Part shown: positions 43,264 through 51,487 of the stretch, in pieces
Numbering within the stretch: the stretch's first letter is position 1
How the letters are laid out: every line of letters starts with the position of its first letter
Translations under genes and position numbers: made by a program
From: Nocardioides ferulae
GTDB taxonomy: Bacteria; Actinomycetota; Actinomycetes; Propionibacteriales; Nocardioidaceae
DNA length: 54,397 nt
Direction: 5' to 3'
Assembly (NCBI RefSeq): GCF_003660455.1
Contig: NZ_QZVR01000012.1
Coordinates: forward strand, 1 to 54,397
The notes under the pieces: generated by a model
The model's database searches: none
Seen by the model: only the letters and a program-made list of their open reading frames with translations
Told to the model about the DNA's origin: nothing

Positions 43264-43868
43264 CCCGCTTCGGTGGTCGAGCCGCCGCCGTTGGTCGAGC
43301 GTCCTCCGTTGGTCGAGCCGCGAGCGCTAGCGAGCGAGTCGAGACCCCCGCACCCGCGCGCCGGCCGTCTCCCGTGCTCGTGGCCGTCCTCCTGCTAGGA
43401 CTGGTGACCATGTTCGGTTGTGACCGCGAGCCCGACCCCGAGAAGGCCGCCGACGAGGTGGCGGCGGCGCGCTCCGCGGTGCAGGAGTCGTTGCGCTCGG
43501 TGGTGGCGATCGCCGAGGACGCGGGCGTGCGGGTGCCCCAGGCCGGCGGGGAGTGGTCGACCTGCGGGGTCAACCCGACCCGCATGGAGTACGCCGCCGG
43601 CGGCACCGCCGAGCCCACGGACCGGCCGGTGGCCGAGGTGATCGAGTCGCTGACCGTCGCGCTCGAGGACGACGGCTGGGAGGTCGAGAACGCCGGCACC
43701 GGGCCCGAGCCGTACGCCGTGCTGACGCGCGACGGCCTGCGCGCCAGCCTGGGCCTCTCCCGCCGGGTCGACACGAGGGGGCAGCTGTCGTTGGGCGTCG
43801 TCAGCGACTGCGTTCACACGACCCGCGAGCAGGACCAGTTGCTGGGCGAGAAGGACGCGGTCATCTGA
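43260..43868 (+). CDS. Membrane-anchored or lipoprotein-like protein, N-terminus built from repeats
   Basis: This 202-residue protein is coupled to the previous gene (GTGA). The first 40 residues (TRFGGRAAAVGRASSVGRAASASERVETPAPARR) come from repeat family 4 inserted at the start. A hydrophobic span follows (SPVLVAVLLLGLVTMFGC), with an imperfect lipobox TMFGC, and then a mature domain: DREPDPEKAADEVAAARSAVQESLRSVVAIAEDAGV, then EVIESLTVALEDDGWEVENAG. Two Cys occur (STCGV, SDCVH). A GTG at about 43373, after the repeat, could be the ancestral start. The stop overlaps the ATG of the next gene. Confidence 0.75.
   Translation: MTRFGGRAAAVGRASSVGRAASASERVETPAPARRPSPVLVAVLLLGLVTMFGCDREPDPEKAADEVAAARSAVQESLRSVVAIAEDAGVRVPQAGGEWSTCGVNPTRMEYAAGGTAEPTDRPVAEVIESLTVALEDDGWEVENAGTGPEPYAVLTRDGLRASLGLSRRVDTRGQLSLGVVSDCVHTTREQDQLLGEKDAVI
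43271..43347. repeat. Repeat family 4, compound copy in a coding sequence
   Basis: Three starts (GGTGGTCGAGCCGCC, TTGGTCGAGCG, TTGGTCGAGCCGCG) run into GAGCGCTAGCGAGCGAGTCGA and GACC. The whole stretch is read through without a stop by the gene at 43260. Confidence 0.75.
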
Positions 43869-44179
43869 TGACGCCACCGAGGGCCGAGGAGGTCTCGCGG
43901 CAACCGTCTGGCCACCCGGGCGTGGGCGCCCCGGTCGCGCATCCGCGCGCGGTGCCGGCGCTGGTCTTCGGCGTCCTGGGCACCGCCCCGTGCCTGGCGT
44001 TCTTCGCGCCGGTGGCGCTGTGGCTGGGGCGGACCGCGCTCTCCGAGATCGACCGATCCCACGGTCAGTGGGGCGGGCGGGGTCTGGCAATGGCCGGCTA
44101 CGTGCTCGGCGTGATCGGGACCCTTCTGGTGCTGCTGTTCGCCGGCTGGCTGGCGATGCTCTGGGTGATGAGGGGCTGA
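43868..44179 (+). CDS. DUF4190 membrane protein
   Basis: This 103-residue protein has two membrane spans (AVPALVFGVLGTAPCLAFFAPVALWLG and MAGYVLGVIGTLLVLLFAGWLAML) joined by GRTALSEIDRSHGQWGGRGLA, the DUF4190 signature. The ATG overlaps the previous stop (TGATG), so it belongs to the same coupled cluster. The family function is unknown. Confidence 0.85.
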   Translation: MTPPRAEEVSRQPSGHPGVGAPVAHPRAVPALVFGVLGTAPCLAFFAPVALWLGRTALSEIDRSHGQWGGRGLAMAGYVLGVIGTLLVLLFAGWLAMLWVMRG

Positions 44180-44250
44180 GCGCGAGGCCTCTTCCCCTGA
44201 CCCCCGCGCGGTGCCTAGCGTGGATGGTCCACCACATTGAGGGGGACGCC

Positions 44251-44556
44251 ATGGAGCTCTCGAGCGAGGCCCGGAGCCTGGTCGACCAGATCGACCAGCT
44301 CTCCGCCACGGAGAAGAAGACCGCGGTCAAGGAGGTGCAGCGGGCGAACCCCGACCTCTTCCCGACCGGCGACGCGCACCGCACGAAGATCTGGATGACG
44401 CTGCTGATCGGACTGATGTCGCTGGCCGGGGTCGCGATCGTCGCGACGGTGATCATGGGCCTGGAGGGCGAGGACATGAGCGGCCTGCTGGCGATCCCGT
44501 CGGCGGTGGTCGCGGGCGTGATCGGGCTGTTCGCGAAGTCGCCGACGAGCGGCTAG
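44251..44556 (+). CDS. Small two-span membrane protein
   Basis: This 101-residue protein has a charged N-terminal helix (MELSSEARSLVDQIDQLSATEKKTAVKEVQR) and two spans (IWMTLLIGLMSLAGVAIVATVIMGL and GLLAIPSAVVAGVIGLFAKS). GAGGGGGACGCC lies just before the ATG. It is not recognised but lies 71 bases after the DUF4190 gene on the same strand, so it may be the last member of the cluster. Confidence 0.78.
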   Translation: MELSSEARSLVDQIDQLSATEKKTAVKEVQRANPDLFPTGDAHRTKIWMTLLIGLMSLAGVAIVATVIMGLEGEDMSGLLAIPSAVVAGVIGLFAKSPTSG

Positions 44557-44590
44557 AGCAAGCCGGGTGGGCTGGTCCCCGACGACTCGG

Positions 44591-45700
44591 TCAGACGATG
44601 CAACTGCCCGGGGAGTGGTTGCCGCCCACCACGGTGGTCGCCGACAGCCTGGCCTTCTCGGTCGAGGTGGGCACCGCGGTGCCGGTGTCGAAGGTCCAGT
44701 TCGTCAGTCGCAACCGATAGCGGTCGCCGGCATCGGTGCCGCCGCCGATCGACTCCCAGGTCTGCAGCCCGCCCGCCGCGCATCGGAAGCCGTAGTACTC
44801 CCGCGAGCCGACACCTGCGGTCAGCAGCACGAACGGCTCGCCGTCCGTGGTGCGCACGAGGACGAGCTCGTCGTCGACGACCGTGAAGAGGTGGAACCCG
44901 GCGCCGTCACCGGCGTTGTCGGCCGGGTCGCCGATCACCTCGGCGTGTCCGTCGCGGTTGATGTCCAGTCCCGAGAGCGCCTCGGCGCCCTGCCAGTCGA
45001 AGTCGTCGTTGCGCGGCGCGGTGGCGGTCAGCGTCTCGGTGGTCGTGACGACCCGCACCTGGTAGGCGCTGCCGCCGTCGGCCGACCGTTGGGTGATCCG
45101 GTCAGCGGCACCGTCACCGTCCACGTCGTCGTACGCCGCTCCTCGCGGGCCGAGCTGCACCGGGCGGGTCTCGGCCCAGGCGGCGGGGCCGTCCTGGAAG
45201 TACCACCCCGTGCGGGCCCGGAGCATGCCGGTGTCGTCGCCGAGGCACGTCTGCGGGATCTCGAACCGCAGCCGCCGCTTGCGCATCTGCCAGGCGACGT
45301 CCAGGTCCGGGCACCGGACGCGGCGGTACTCCGCTTCGACGCCGCTGTACTTGCCCAGCCGGGCGCGGGAGCCGCGGAAGGCCGTCACCACGAGGCCCGA
45401 GTCATTCCAGTCGGGGTACAGGAAGTTGCCCCAGTCGCGATAGCCGGTGTCGAGCTCGAGATCCACCGCACCCTTGTCGATGTGGCGCATCCCGCGGATC
45501 CGCTGCACGACCACGACCGATCCCAGGGAGTTGTCGACGGTGAGCTTGCCGAACTTCACCTTGCGGGCGAAACCCTCACCCGGCGCGCTCGCGGAGTCCG
45601 ACGTGGCGGGCCCGGCCGCAGCCACCAGCGCGGTCGCCACTGCCAGGCAGGCCGCCGCGATGGTGCGACCGCGACTTGCTCGATGACTGGTTCGCTTCAT
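44591..45700 (-). CDS. Secreted FG-GAP-like repeat protein
   Basis: This 369-residue protein has a signal peptide (MKRTSHRASRGRTIAAACLAVATALVAAAGPATS). The middle has calcium-binding type loops (YDDVDGDGAADRIT and LDINRDGHAEVIGDPADN), typical of FG-GAP/VCBS beta-propeller repeats. The N-terminal half (VKFGKLTVDNSLGSVVVVQRIRGM) is not recognised. GGGGGGGACAC precedes the ATG. It lies 91 bases downstream of a much larger secreted protein gene with PD40-like repeats; both may act together in the envelope. Function unknown. Confidence 0.8.
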   Translation of the reverse strand: MKRTSHRASRGRTIAAACLAVATALVAAAGPATSDSASAPGEGFARKVKFGKLTVDNSLGSVVVVQRIRGMRHIDKGAVDLELDTGYRDWGNFLYPDWNDSGLVVTAFRGSRARLGKYSGVEAEYRRVRCPDLDVAWQMRKRRLRFEIPQTCLGDDTGMLRARTGWYFQDGPAAWAETRPVQLGPRGAAYDDVDGDGAADRITQRSADGGSAYQVRVVTTTETLTATAPRNDDFDWQGAEALSGLDINRDGHAEVIGDPADNAGDGAGFHLFTVVDDELVLVRTTDGEPFVLLTAGVGSREYYGFRCAAGGLQTWESIGGGTDAGDRYRLRLTNWTFDTGTAVPTSTEKARLSATTVVGGNHSPGSCIV

Positions 45701-45791
45701 GTGTCCCCCCCGCAGTGGTGTCCGCCCAGGCGACTGGGCTGGGCACCAGCGTGCCACCGCGCTCGGGCCCGTCACCAGGCATTCGGGGGAG

Positions 45792-48326
45792 TCAGCTGCC
45801 CCCGCCGCTGCGCCGCCACAGCAGCACGTCGCCGCCGGACGGGTCGTCGTCGGTGAGGTTGTCGGCGGTGGAGAGGAACACCACGGTGTCGCCGTCGCCG
45901 TCCAGCGCCGGGTAGAACGACCAACCGTCGCCCACCTCGCCGTTCTGCGTTCCACCGTCGGTGAAGGCCTGGCTGATCGTGCGTCGCTCGCCGGTGTCGG
46001 CGTCGTGGAGCTCGACCTGCAGGTCGGCGCCGTCCGCGCCGCTGCCCACGGCGTACGCCGTGTAGCGGCCGTCGCCGGACACGCGCGGCCGGTTGCCGTG
46101 CCAGCCGGTCCACGGCTGCCACAGGGTGGCGTCGTCGGCGATGAGGGTGAGCCGAGCGTCGTGCCAGCGGTAGAGCCGGGTGTGGGTGCCGGCCTCGCCG
46201 AGCAGCGGCGTCCGGGTGAGGAACACCGCCGTGCCGCCGTCCCCGGAGAGCGCCGCGGTCTCGGCCAACCCGTCCTCGGCGGGCAAACCTCGCCGGTCGG
46301 CGGAGATCAGGGTCCACTCGCCATTGTTCCGGTCGAGCAGGTAGGCCTGGCGGCTGCTTTCGTCGACAGCCTCGAGCAGCAGGCGGGTGCCGTCGTCGCT
46401 GACCTGCGCCCGGATCGGACGCACGCCGTCCGGCACCGCGATCCGGCTGCGCTCGCGGGTGGCGGCGTCCCACCAGTACAGCCCGAGCCGTTGCGAGGCG
46501 TCCTCCTCGACCCACGCCACGGACCCGTCGCGGGTGACGTCGACCGACGACACCCCCTCGCGCTGCGCCGCGACGCGGGTGTAGCGGCCGGTGCTCCGGT
46601 CGTACAGCCAGACAGGAGCGCCGCTGTCACCCGAGAGGGCCACCCAGCGGGCGTCCGCGGAGAGCGCGAACTTCGGCTGGGAGATCGGCGATGTCGGTCC
46701 GAGGTTCCACACCGGCGGGGTGAGCCGCTCGGTGGCGCCGGTACCGATGTCCTGCACGTGGACGAAGCCCACCTGGGTGTCGGGGTCGGCGAGCCACCAG
46801 GCGGCGACGGCGCCGTCGGCGGAGAGCTCCGGCACCTCGGCCCAGTAGTTGCCGCCGTCGCGGTCGAGCTCTGCGGTGAGGTTGGTCAGCGACCCCGGCA
46901 GGTCGCCGTCCCCGAAGGCCCAGCGGCCGGAGGCGATGATCCACGGGTCGTCGTAGTTGTCCCAGATGTCGAGGTCGTCGGACTCGAGTTCGAGGGCGTC
47001 GACGTCGATGCCACCGGTGACGCCGAGCCCGAGGCCGAGCGACCACTCGCCGGCGGCCTCGGGGCCGTCCTGGGCGGAGGCATCGAGCGCGGCGTCCCCG
47101 AGCAGCGCGCCCCGCAGCCCGAGGTGGGGGCCGACCAGGCCGTAGAGCAGCAGCGTGGCCTCGGCGGTGACGCCGAGCTCGGCGTGGGCGGAGCCGTCGA
47201 AGTTCGGTCCGATCCGCTCCAGGGTGGGCGGGTCGACGTCGTGGTCGCCGTAGCCGCCGCTCTCGCGGTCCCAGCCGACCTCCGCGGAGACGCCCATGCT
47301 CTGCCGGTAGCCGTACTCGGCCTCCGCGTGCGCCTCGACCAGTCCGTCGGCGTAGAACTGCAGCTGTGGTGTGAAGACCACGGGCACGGGCCCGGCCCAG
47401 ACCGTGAACGTGCGGAACTCGAGCGGGTCGGCGAGCAGCTCGGTCTCGTCGAGGGTGCAGCTGGCGTCGCCGGTGGCGGTGGCGATCAGGTGGGCGGACT
47501 GGTCGGCGGTGGCGTAGGCGCGAGCGTGGTCGAGCTCGCCTCCGTCCCAGCCCCAGTCCCAGCCGGCCTCGAACCCGATCTCGGCGGCGATCTCGAAGCC
47601 GCCTTCGACGACGAGCTGGCCGCCGGCCTCGCAGGCGACGTTCTCGCCGAGGGCGTCGAGGTCGGTGAAGAGGGAGTCGGCGGAGCCGTCGCTGTCGCGG
47701 CGGTCGGTCGCGCGCTTGACCGCGCGGGCGGTCGGGGTGGTGCCGCGCAGCTGGTCGGCTGAGAGGGTGCGCGGGGCGGTGGCGAGCTGGGCCTCGGCGA
47801 CCGCATCGAGGAGGCTGGCGCCTTCGGGGTCGACGGTGAGCCGGGCGCCTCCGTCTGCGGCGGTCACATCGGTGACCCGCCCGAGCAGGCCGTAGGGCAG
47901 TTCCGGCGTGGGGCCGGCGACCAGCACGTCGCCCGCCTCGTAGCGGCGCGAGCCGTCGGGCGCGCCCGGCGTGGTGGGGGCGCTGCCGGTGGTCTCAACG
48001 ATGACGGTGCCGTCGGGCTGGGTCTGCGCGTCGGCCACGTCGTCGGCGCTGGCGACCTGGGTGGTGGCGGGCACGGTCACCGCGTAGGAGACCGCGACGA
48101 CGGCCGAGCGGCCGGTGCGGATGCGCGCGGCCTGCGTTGGCGTGCGGGGCCAGAGGACTCCCTGGTCGCCGAGGTCGATGCCGTGGCCGTCGACCTGCCA
48201 GCGTCCGCTGGCGGCGCGGCGCAGGGTGGTGGTCGCGGCGAGGGTGCGGCGGCGACCGTCGGGGGCGCGGACGACGACGCGGGGGCCGGGACGCGGGACG
48301 ACACCCTCACCCGAGGATTTCGGCAC
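45792..48326 (-). CDS. Large exported protein with C-terminal PD40-type beta-propeller
   Basis: This protein of about 844 residues has an uncertain start. GTG at 48326 is seven bases after GATAAT, a good -10 element, which fits a leaderless message; the frame continues upstream through a palindrome. Residues 60-90 (RIRTGRSAVVAVSYAVTVPATTQVASADD) look like a signal peptide placed late, so a later start is possible. The middle contains acidic, beta-rich sequence (GWDWGWDGGELDHARAY, then GLGLGVTGGIDVDALELESDD). The C-terminal 350 residues carry WD40-like PD40 repeats (ALSADARWVALSG, VSDDGTRLLLEAV, VSGDGRYTAYAVG, ALDGDGDTVVFLS). Role unknown; possibly wall-associated. Confidence 0.75.
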   Translation of the reverse strand: MPKSSGEGVVPRPGPRVVVRAPDGRRRTLAATTTLRRAASGRWQVDGHGIDLGDQGVLWPRTPTQAARIRTGRSAVVAVSYAVTVPATTQVASADDVADAQTQPDGTVIVETTGSAPTTPGAPDGSRRYEAGDVLVAGPTPELPYGLLGRVTDVTAADGGARLTVDPEGASLLDAVAEAQLATAPRTLSADQLRGTTPTARAVKRATDRRDSDGSADSLFTDLDALGENVACEAGGQLVVEGGFEIAAEIGFEAGWDWGWDGGELDHARAYATADQSAHLIATATGDASCTLDETELLADPLEFRTFTVWAGPVPVVFTPQLQFYADGLVEAHAEAEYGYRQSMGVSAEVGWDRESGGYGDHDVDPPTLERIGPNFDGSAHAELGVTAEATLLLYGLVGPHLGLRGALLGDAALDASAQDGPEAAGEWSLGLGLGVTGGIDVDALELESDDLDIWDNYDDPWIIASGRWAFGDGDLPGSLTNLTAELDRDGGNYWAEVPELSADGAVAAWWLADPDTQVGFVHVQDIGTGATERLTPPVWNLGPTSPISQPKFALSADARWVALSGDSGAPVWLYDRSTGRYTRVAAQREGVSSVDVTRDGSVAWVEEDASQRLGLYWWDAATRERSRIAVPDGVRPIRAQVSDDGTRLLLEAVDESSRQAYLLDRNNGEWTLISADRRGLPAEDGLAETAALSGDGGTAVFLTRTPLLGEAGTHTRLYRWHDARLTLIADDATLWQPWTGWHGNRPRVSGDGRYTAYAVGSGADGADLQVELHDADTGERRTISQAFTDGGTQNGEVGDGWSFYPALDGDGDTVVFLSTADNLTDDDPSGGDVLLWRRSGGGS

Positions 48327-48335
48327 GCCGCGGTG

Positions 48336-48341
48336 ATTATC
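48336..48341 (-). promoter_or_regulatory. Possible -10 element of a leaderless promoter
   Basis: GATAAT on the minus strand (complement of 48336-48341) is followed seven bases later by the GTG at 48326. Confidence 0.5.
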
Positions 48342-48392
48342 GGCAGCCGTCAGGGTCGTCCGCAGGAGTTCGCGCGCACTATCGGCGGAGGT

Positions 48393-48442
48393 GAGTCGTG
48401 TGCTCCACGACGCGCCCCAGCGCGTTCTCAGGCACACGACCC
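48393..48442. repeat. Palindrome family 2, copy 4
   Basis: Arms GAGTCGTGTGC and GCACACGACCC with inner CACGACGCGC and GCGCGTT. It lies between the start of the large exported protein gene and the end of the next gene on the minus strand, where it could end the GMD-operon transcript. Confidence 0.7.
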
Positions 48443-48462
48443 CGGCGGCGACGACCAGCGCA

Positions 48463-49440
48463 CTACCCCAGGTACGCCGCGTCCTCCTCGACGCCGGACT
48501 CCACCCGCCGCAGGTCGACGGCGACCATCTCGGCGACCAGTTCCTGGAACGAGACCGTCGCCCGCCAGCCGAGCACCTCGGCGGCGGGCTCGGGGTCGCC
48601 GACGAGCACGTCGCTGTCCGCGGGCCGCACCAGCGCGGGGTCCTGGGAGACGTACGACCACGGGTCGCCGAGCCCCGCAGCGTCGAACGCACAGACCAGC
48701 AGGTCCTCGAGCGTGTGCGGCACGCCGGTGGCCAGGGTCAGGTCGGCCGGCTCGTCGAGCGCCAGCATCGCGGCCATCGCGGCGACGTACTCCCGGGCGG
48801 CACCCCAGTCGCGGGTGACCGCGAGGTTGCCCAGCGCCAGCGACGAACGGCGGCCGAGGGCGATCTCGGCGGCGGCGCGGGTGATCTTGCGGGTGACGAA
48901 CCGCGGCGCGCGCAGCGGGCTCTCGTGGTTGAACAGGGTGGCGGCGCAGGCGAACAGCCCGTGCCGCTCGCGCGCGTCGACGACGGCGGCGCGGGCCCGT
49001 GCCTTGCTGCGGGCGTACGGCGACCCGGCGGCGCTGCCGAGCTCCTCCGCCGACGACGCCTGGAAGAACCGCACTTCCCGGCCGGTGGCGGCCTGGTGCG
49101 CGACGATCGCCGAGAGCATCCGCTCGACCGCGGCGCCGTTGACCTCCATCACCAGGTCGGGCTGGTCCCAGGAGGCGCCGACGGAGGAGAACCCGGCCAG
49201 GTTGTAGACCTCGTCGGGGCGCACGTCGGCGAGCACCGCGGCGAACCCGTCGGTGTCGCGCACGTCGAGGTCGACGCCGACCACGCCGTCGAGGTAGCAG
49301 CGCATGGCGGCGAACTCGCCGGCGCCGGGACGCACGGTGCCGACCACCCGTCGCCCGAGCCCGCGCAGGTGCCGGGCGAGCAGGACGCCGTCCTGCCCGG
49401 CGACGCCGGTGACCAGCGCGGTCCGCACGGCGGAGGTCAC
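48463..49440 (-). CDS. GMD-like NAD-dependent sugar dehydratase/epimerase
   Basis: This 325-residue SDR enzyme is a paralogue of the adjacent GDP-mannose dehydratase. The nucleotide-binding motif is [16 protein letters not shown], and [15 protein letters not shown] follows. The catalytic region differs from true [12 protein letters not shown] replaces QASTSEMFG (Ser for Thr, Ala for Ser, Glu kept), and about 11 residues before YARSK are missing. The rest ([28 protein letters not shown], then [17 protein letters not shown]) is GMD-like. It overlaps the gmd stop by four bases (GTGA). It may reduce the 4-keto intermediate to a GDP-deoxysugar (rhamnose or fucose type), or serve as a second dehydratase. 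Not resolved from sequence. Confidence 0.8.
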   Translation of the reverse strand: MTSAVRTALVTGVAGQDGVLLARHLRGLGRRVVGTVRPGAGEFAAMRCYLDGVVGVDLDVRDTDGFAAVLADVRPDEVYNLAGFSSVGASWDQPDLVMEVNGAAVERMLSAIVAHQAATGREVRFFQASSAEELGSAAGSPYARSKARARAAVVDARERHGLFACAATLFNHESPLRAPRFVTRKITRAAAEIALGRRSSLALGNLAVTRDWGAAREYVAAMAAMLALDEPADLTLATGVPHTLEDLLVCAFDAAGLGDPWSYVSQDPALVRPADSDVLVGDPEPAAEVLGWRATVSFQELVAEMVAVDLRRVESGVEEDAAYLG

Positions 49441-50414
49441 GTGCCGATCAGCCGGGCCATCTGCTCGAGGTCGGCCTCGACCATGAGCCGGGCCAGCGCC
49501 ATCGCGTCGGTCTGGGCCTCCCAGCCGAGCACCTCGCGGGCCTTGCTGGGGTCGCCGATCAGCGCGTCGACCTCGGTGGGCCGCTCGAACTGCTTGTCGT
49601 AGACGACGAAGTCCTCCCAGTCGAGGCCGGCCTGGGCGAAGGCGGCCTCGCAGAACTGCCGCACGCTGAAGCCCTTGCCGGTGGCGAGCACGTAGTCCTG
49701 CGGGACGTCGTGCTGCAGCATCCGCCACATGCCCTCGACGTACTCCGGTGCGTAGCCCCAGTCGCGGACCGCCTCGAGGTTGCCCAGGTGCAGCTCGTCG
49801 GCGACGCCGAGCTTGATCGCGGCGACGCCGAGGGTGATCTTGCGGGTCACGAAGCTCTCGCCGCGGCGGGGGGACTCGTGGTTGAACAGGATCCCGGAGA
49901 CCGCGAACAGGTCGTAGGCCTCGCGGTAGTTGACCGTCACCCAGTGGGAGTAGAGCTTGGCGGCGCCGTAGGGGGAGCGGGGGTAGAAGGGGCTGGCCTC
50001 GTTCTGCGGCGGGGGCGTGGCGCCGAACATCTCGGAGGTGGACGCCTGGTAGTAGCGGCAGTCGATGTCGGCGGCGCGGATCGCCTCGAGCAGCCGCAAG
50101 GTGCCGACGGCGTCGGTGGAGGCGGTGTACTCCGGCATCTCGAAGGAGACCTTGACGTGGCTCTGGGCGCCGAGGTTGTAGACCTCGTGCGGCTCGATCT
50201 CGCGGATCAGGTTGACCAGGCCGACGCCGTCGGTGAGGTCGCCGTAGTGCAGATGCAATTCACTGTTCGGGTGCAGGTGGTCGATCCGGCCGCGGTTGAG
50301 GGTGGAGGCCCGGCGCACCAGGCCGTGCACCTCGTAGCCCTTGCCGAGCAGGAGCTCGGCGAGGTAGGAACCGTCCTGGCCGGTGATGCCCGTGATGAAC
50401 GCACGCTTGGTCAC
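49437..50414 (-). CDS. gmd: GDP-mannose 4,6-dehydratase
   Basis: This 325-residue SDR enzyme forms GDP-4-keto-6-deoxymannose from GDP-mannose. The Rossmann motif [38 protein letters not shown], the catalytic STSEMFG (Thr, Glu) and [10 protein letters not shown] (Tyr-Lys) and [20 protein letters not shown] are all typical. GTG at 50414 is preceded by GGGGGTATGC. It is the first gene of a two-gene operon with the GMD-like paralogue. The product feeds GDP-deoxysugars for cell-surface glycans. Confidence 0.93.
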   Translation of the reverse strand: MTKRAFITGITGQDGSYLAELLLGKGYEVHGLVRRASTLNRGRIDHLHPNSELHLHYGDLTDGVGLVNLIREIEPHEVYNLGAQSHVKVSFEMPEYTASTDAVGTLRLLEAIRAADIDCRYYQASTSEMFGATPPPQNEASPFYPRSPYGAAKLYSHWVTVNYREAYDLFAVSGILFNHESPRRGESFVTRKITLGVAAIKLGVADELHLGNLEAVRDWGYAPEYVEGMWRMLQHDVPQDYVLATGKGFSVRQFCEAAFAQAGLDWEDFVVYDKQFERPTEVDALIGDPSKAREVLGWEAQTDAMALARLMVEADLEQMARLIGT

Positions 50415-50575
50415 GCATACCCCCGTAAGTACTTGGTTCGACGAGTCTAATGGACTGCACCGCCTGTGCCGCCAGCGCACGTCCGCCGACGCTCCATCTT
50501 GATATACGAGACGATCGTCCATATGTCGGTACGTCGGTTCACGTGGTGGCTGCGCGCTGCCCTACGGTTGTCGAC
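50415..50575. promoter_or_regulatory. Divergent promoter region of gmd and the leader peptide
   Basis: On the plus strand TACGGT (50563-50568) is a -10 element followed seven bases later by the ATG at 50576. On the minus strand TAGACT (complement, near 50447) is a possible -10 for gmd. The segment CTTGATATACGAGACG is unusually AT-rich for this genome. Confidence 0.55.
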
Positions 50576-50653
50576 ATGTCCTCGACCATGCTCACGAAGC
50601 GCCGCGCAGTGGACCACTGCCGCGTGCGCTCGTCGCTGTGTCGAATGCCCTGA
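50576..50653 (+). CDS. Cysteine-rich leader peptide upstream of sulfur genes
   Basis: This 25-residue peptide reads MSSTMLTKRRAVDHCRVRSS, then LCRMP. Short leader peptides with RR.VD.CRV...LCR are known ahead of cysteine/sulfur-assimilation genes in Actinobacteria, where the Cys codons sense cysteine supply. It is likely leaderless (TACGGT seven bases upstream). The downstream operon (DUF4395, sulfurtransferase, DUF1416) is the expected target. The 213 bases between leader stop and the operon are largely occupied by repeat family 4 (50667-50790), so the attenuator would have to include this repeat. Confidence 0.75.
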   Translation: MSSTMLTKRRAVDHCRVRSSLCRMP

Positions 50654-50666
50654 CGGGCGGTCCACG

Positions 50667-50790
50667 TAGGTCGAGCCGGCGCCCTCGGTGGTCGAGCTTG
50701 CCGAGACCCGCCGTAGGTCGAGCCGCGAGGAGTTCTCCCGCTGGTCGAGCCGCGAGCGCGCGCTAGCGCGCGATGCGAGTCGAGACCCGG
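50667..50790. repeat. Repeat family 4, compound copy
   Basis: GTAGGTCGAGCCGG, then GGTGGTCGAGCTTGCCGAGA with CCC, then GTAGGTCGAGCCGCGAGGAG, then CTGGTCGAGCCGCGAGCGCG and CTAGCGCGCGATGCGAGTCG to AGACC. At least four starts in a row suggest nested or repeated insertion. It separates the leader peptide from DUF4395. Confidence 0.75.
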
Positions 50791-50866
50791 TGAGGTGCGC
50801 GCAGACCTGCGCCACGGCCGCCCGTGCCCGGAACAGCCCATCCCCCTCCCGGCGCCCAGGAGCGAC

Positions 50867-51358
50867 ATGTCCACCACCCGCACACACGTGCCCACCCCCA
50901 CCTCCACCGAGGCCCGCCCGGGCCTCGACCCCCGCGGCCCGCAGTTCGCGGCCGCCCTCACCTCACTCGTCCTGATCGCGGTGCTCGCCACCGCCCCGCA
51001 CCCGGTGGCGATCGCGCTGCTCGCCGCCCAGGCCGTGATCTTCGGCCTGGGAGCGGCCTGGGGCGTGCAGAACACCCCGTACTCGCTGCTCTTCCGCACC
51101 CTGGTACGGCCCCGCCTGGCGCCGCCGACCGAGCTGGAGGACCCGGCCCCGCCGCGCTTCGCCCAGGCCGTCGGCCTCGGCTTCGCCGTGGTCGGCCTGG
51201 CCGGCTTCCTGACCGGCGCCGACCTGGTCGGCCTGATCGCGACCGGCTTCGCCCTCGTCGCTGCCCTGCTGAACGCGGTCTTCCGCTTCTGCCTGGGCTG
51301 CGAGCTGTACCTGCTGATCAAGCGCGCCACCGCTGGTCGAGCCGCGAAGGCGCGCTAG
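50867..51358 (+). CDS. DUF4395 membrane protein (sulfur operon)
   Basis: This 163-residue protein has four hydrophobic stretches (FAAALTSLVLIAVLATAPH, PVAIALLAAQAVIFGLGAAWG, AVGLGFAVVGLAGFLTGADLVG, LIATGFALVAALLNAVFRFCLGC). The conserved FCLGCELYLL motif near the end is diagnostic of DUF4395, a family found next to rhodaneses. The AGGAG five bases upstream supports the ATG at 50867. The last residues (TAGRAAKAR) and the TAG stop come from repeat family 4 sequence (51331-51379), so the natural end was probably replaced by a repeat insertion. Confidence 0.85.
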   Translation: MSTTRTHVPTPTSTEARPGLDPRGPQFAAALTSLVLIAVLATAPHPVAIALLAAQAVIFGLGAAWGVQNTPYSLLFRTLVRPRLAPPTELEDPAPPRFAQAVGLGFAVVGLAGFLTGADLVGLIATGFALVAALLNAVFRFCLGCELYLLIKRATAGRAAKAR

Positions 51359-51431
51359 CGCCTGATGCGAGTCGAGACCCCGTAAGCCGAACGCCGACCG
51401 CACCCACCGCTGGTCGAGCTTGCCGAGACCC
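51331..51431. repeat. Repeat family 4, one long and one short copy
   Basis: The long copy (51331-51379) begins CGCTGGTCGAGCCGCGAAGG, with a CGCTAGCG core, and supplies the stop of DUF4395. A short copy (CTGGTCGAGCTTGCCGAGAC) follows at 51410-51431. Both lie between DUF4395 and the sulfurtransferase gene. Confidence 0.75.
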
Positions 51432-51487
51432 AGCAACCCAAGAACCAACCCCAACCCCCACCCACCAAGCACCGAAGGAACATCCCC

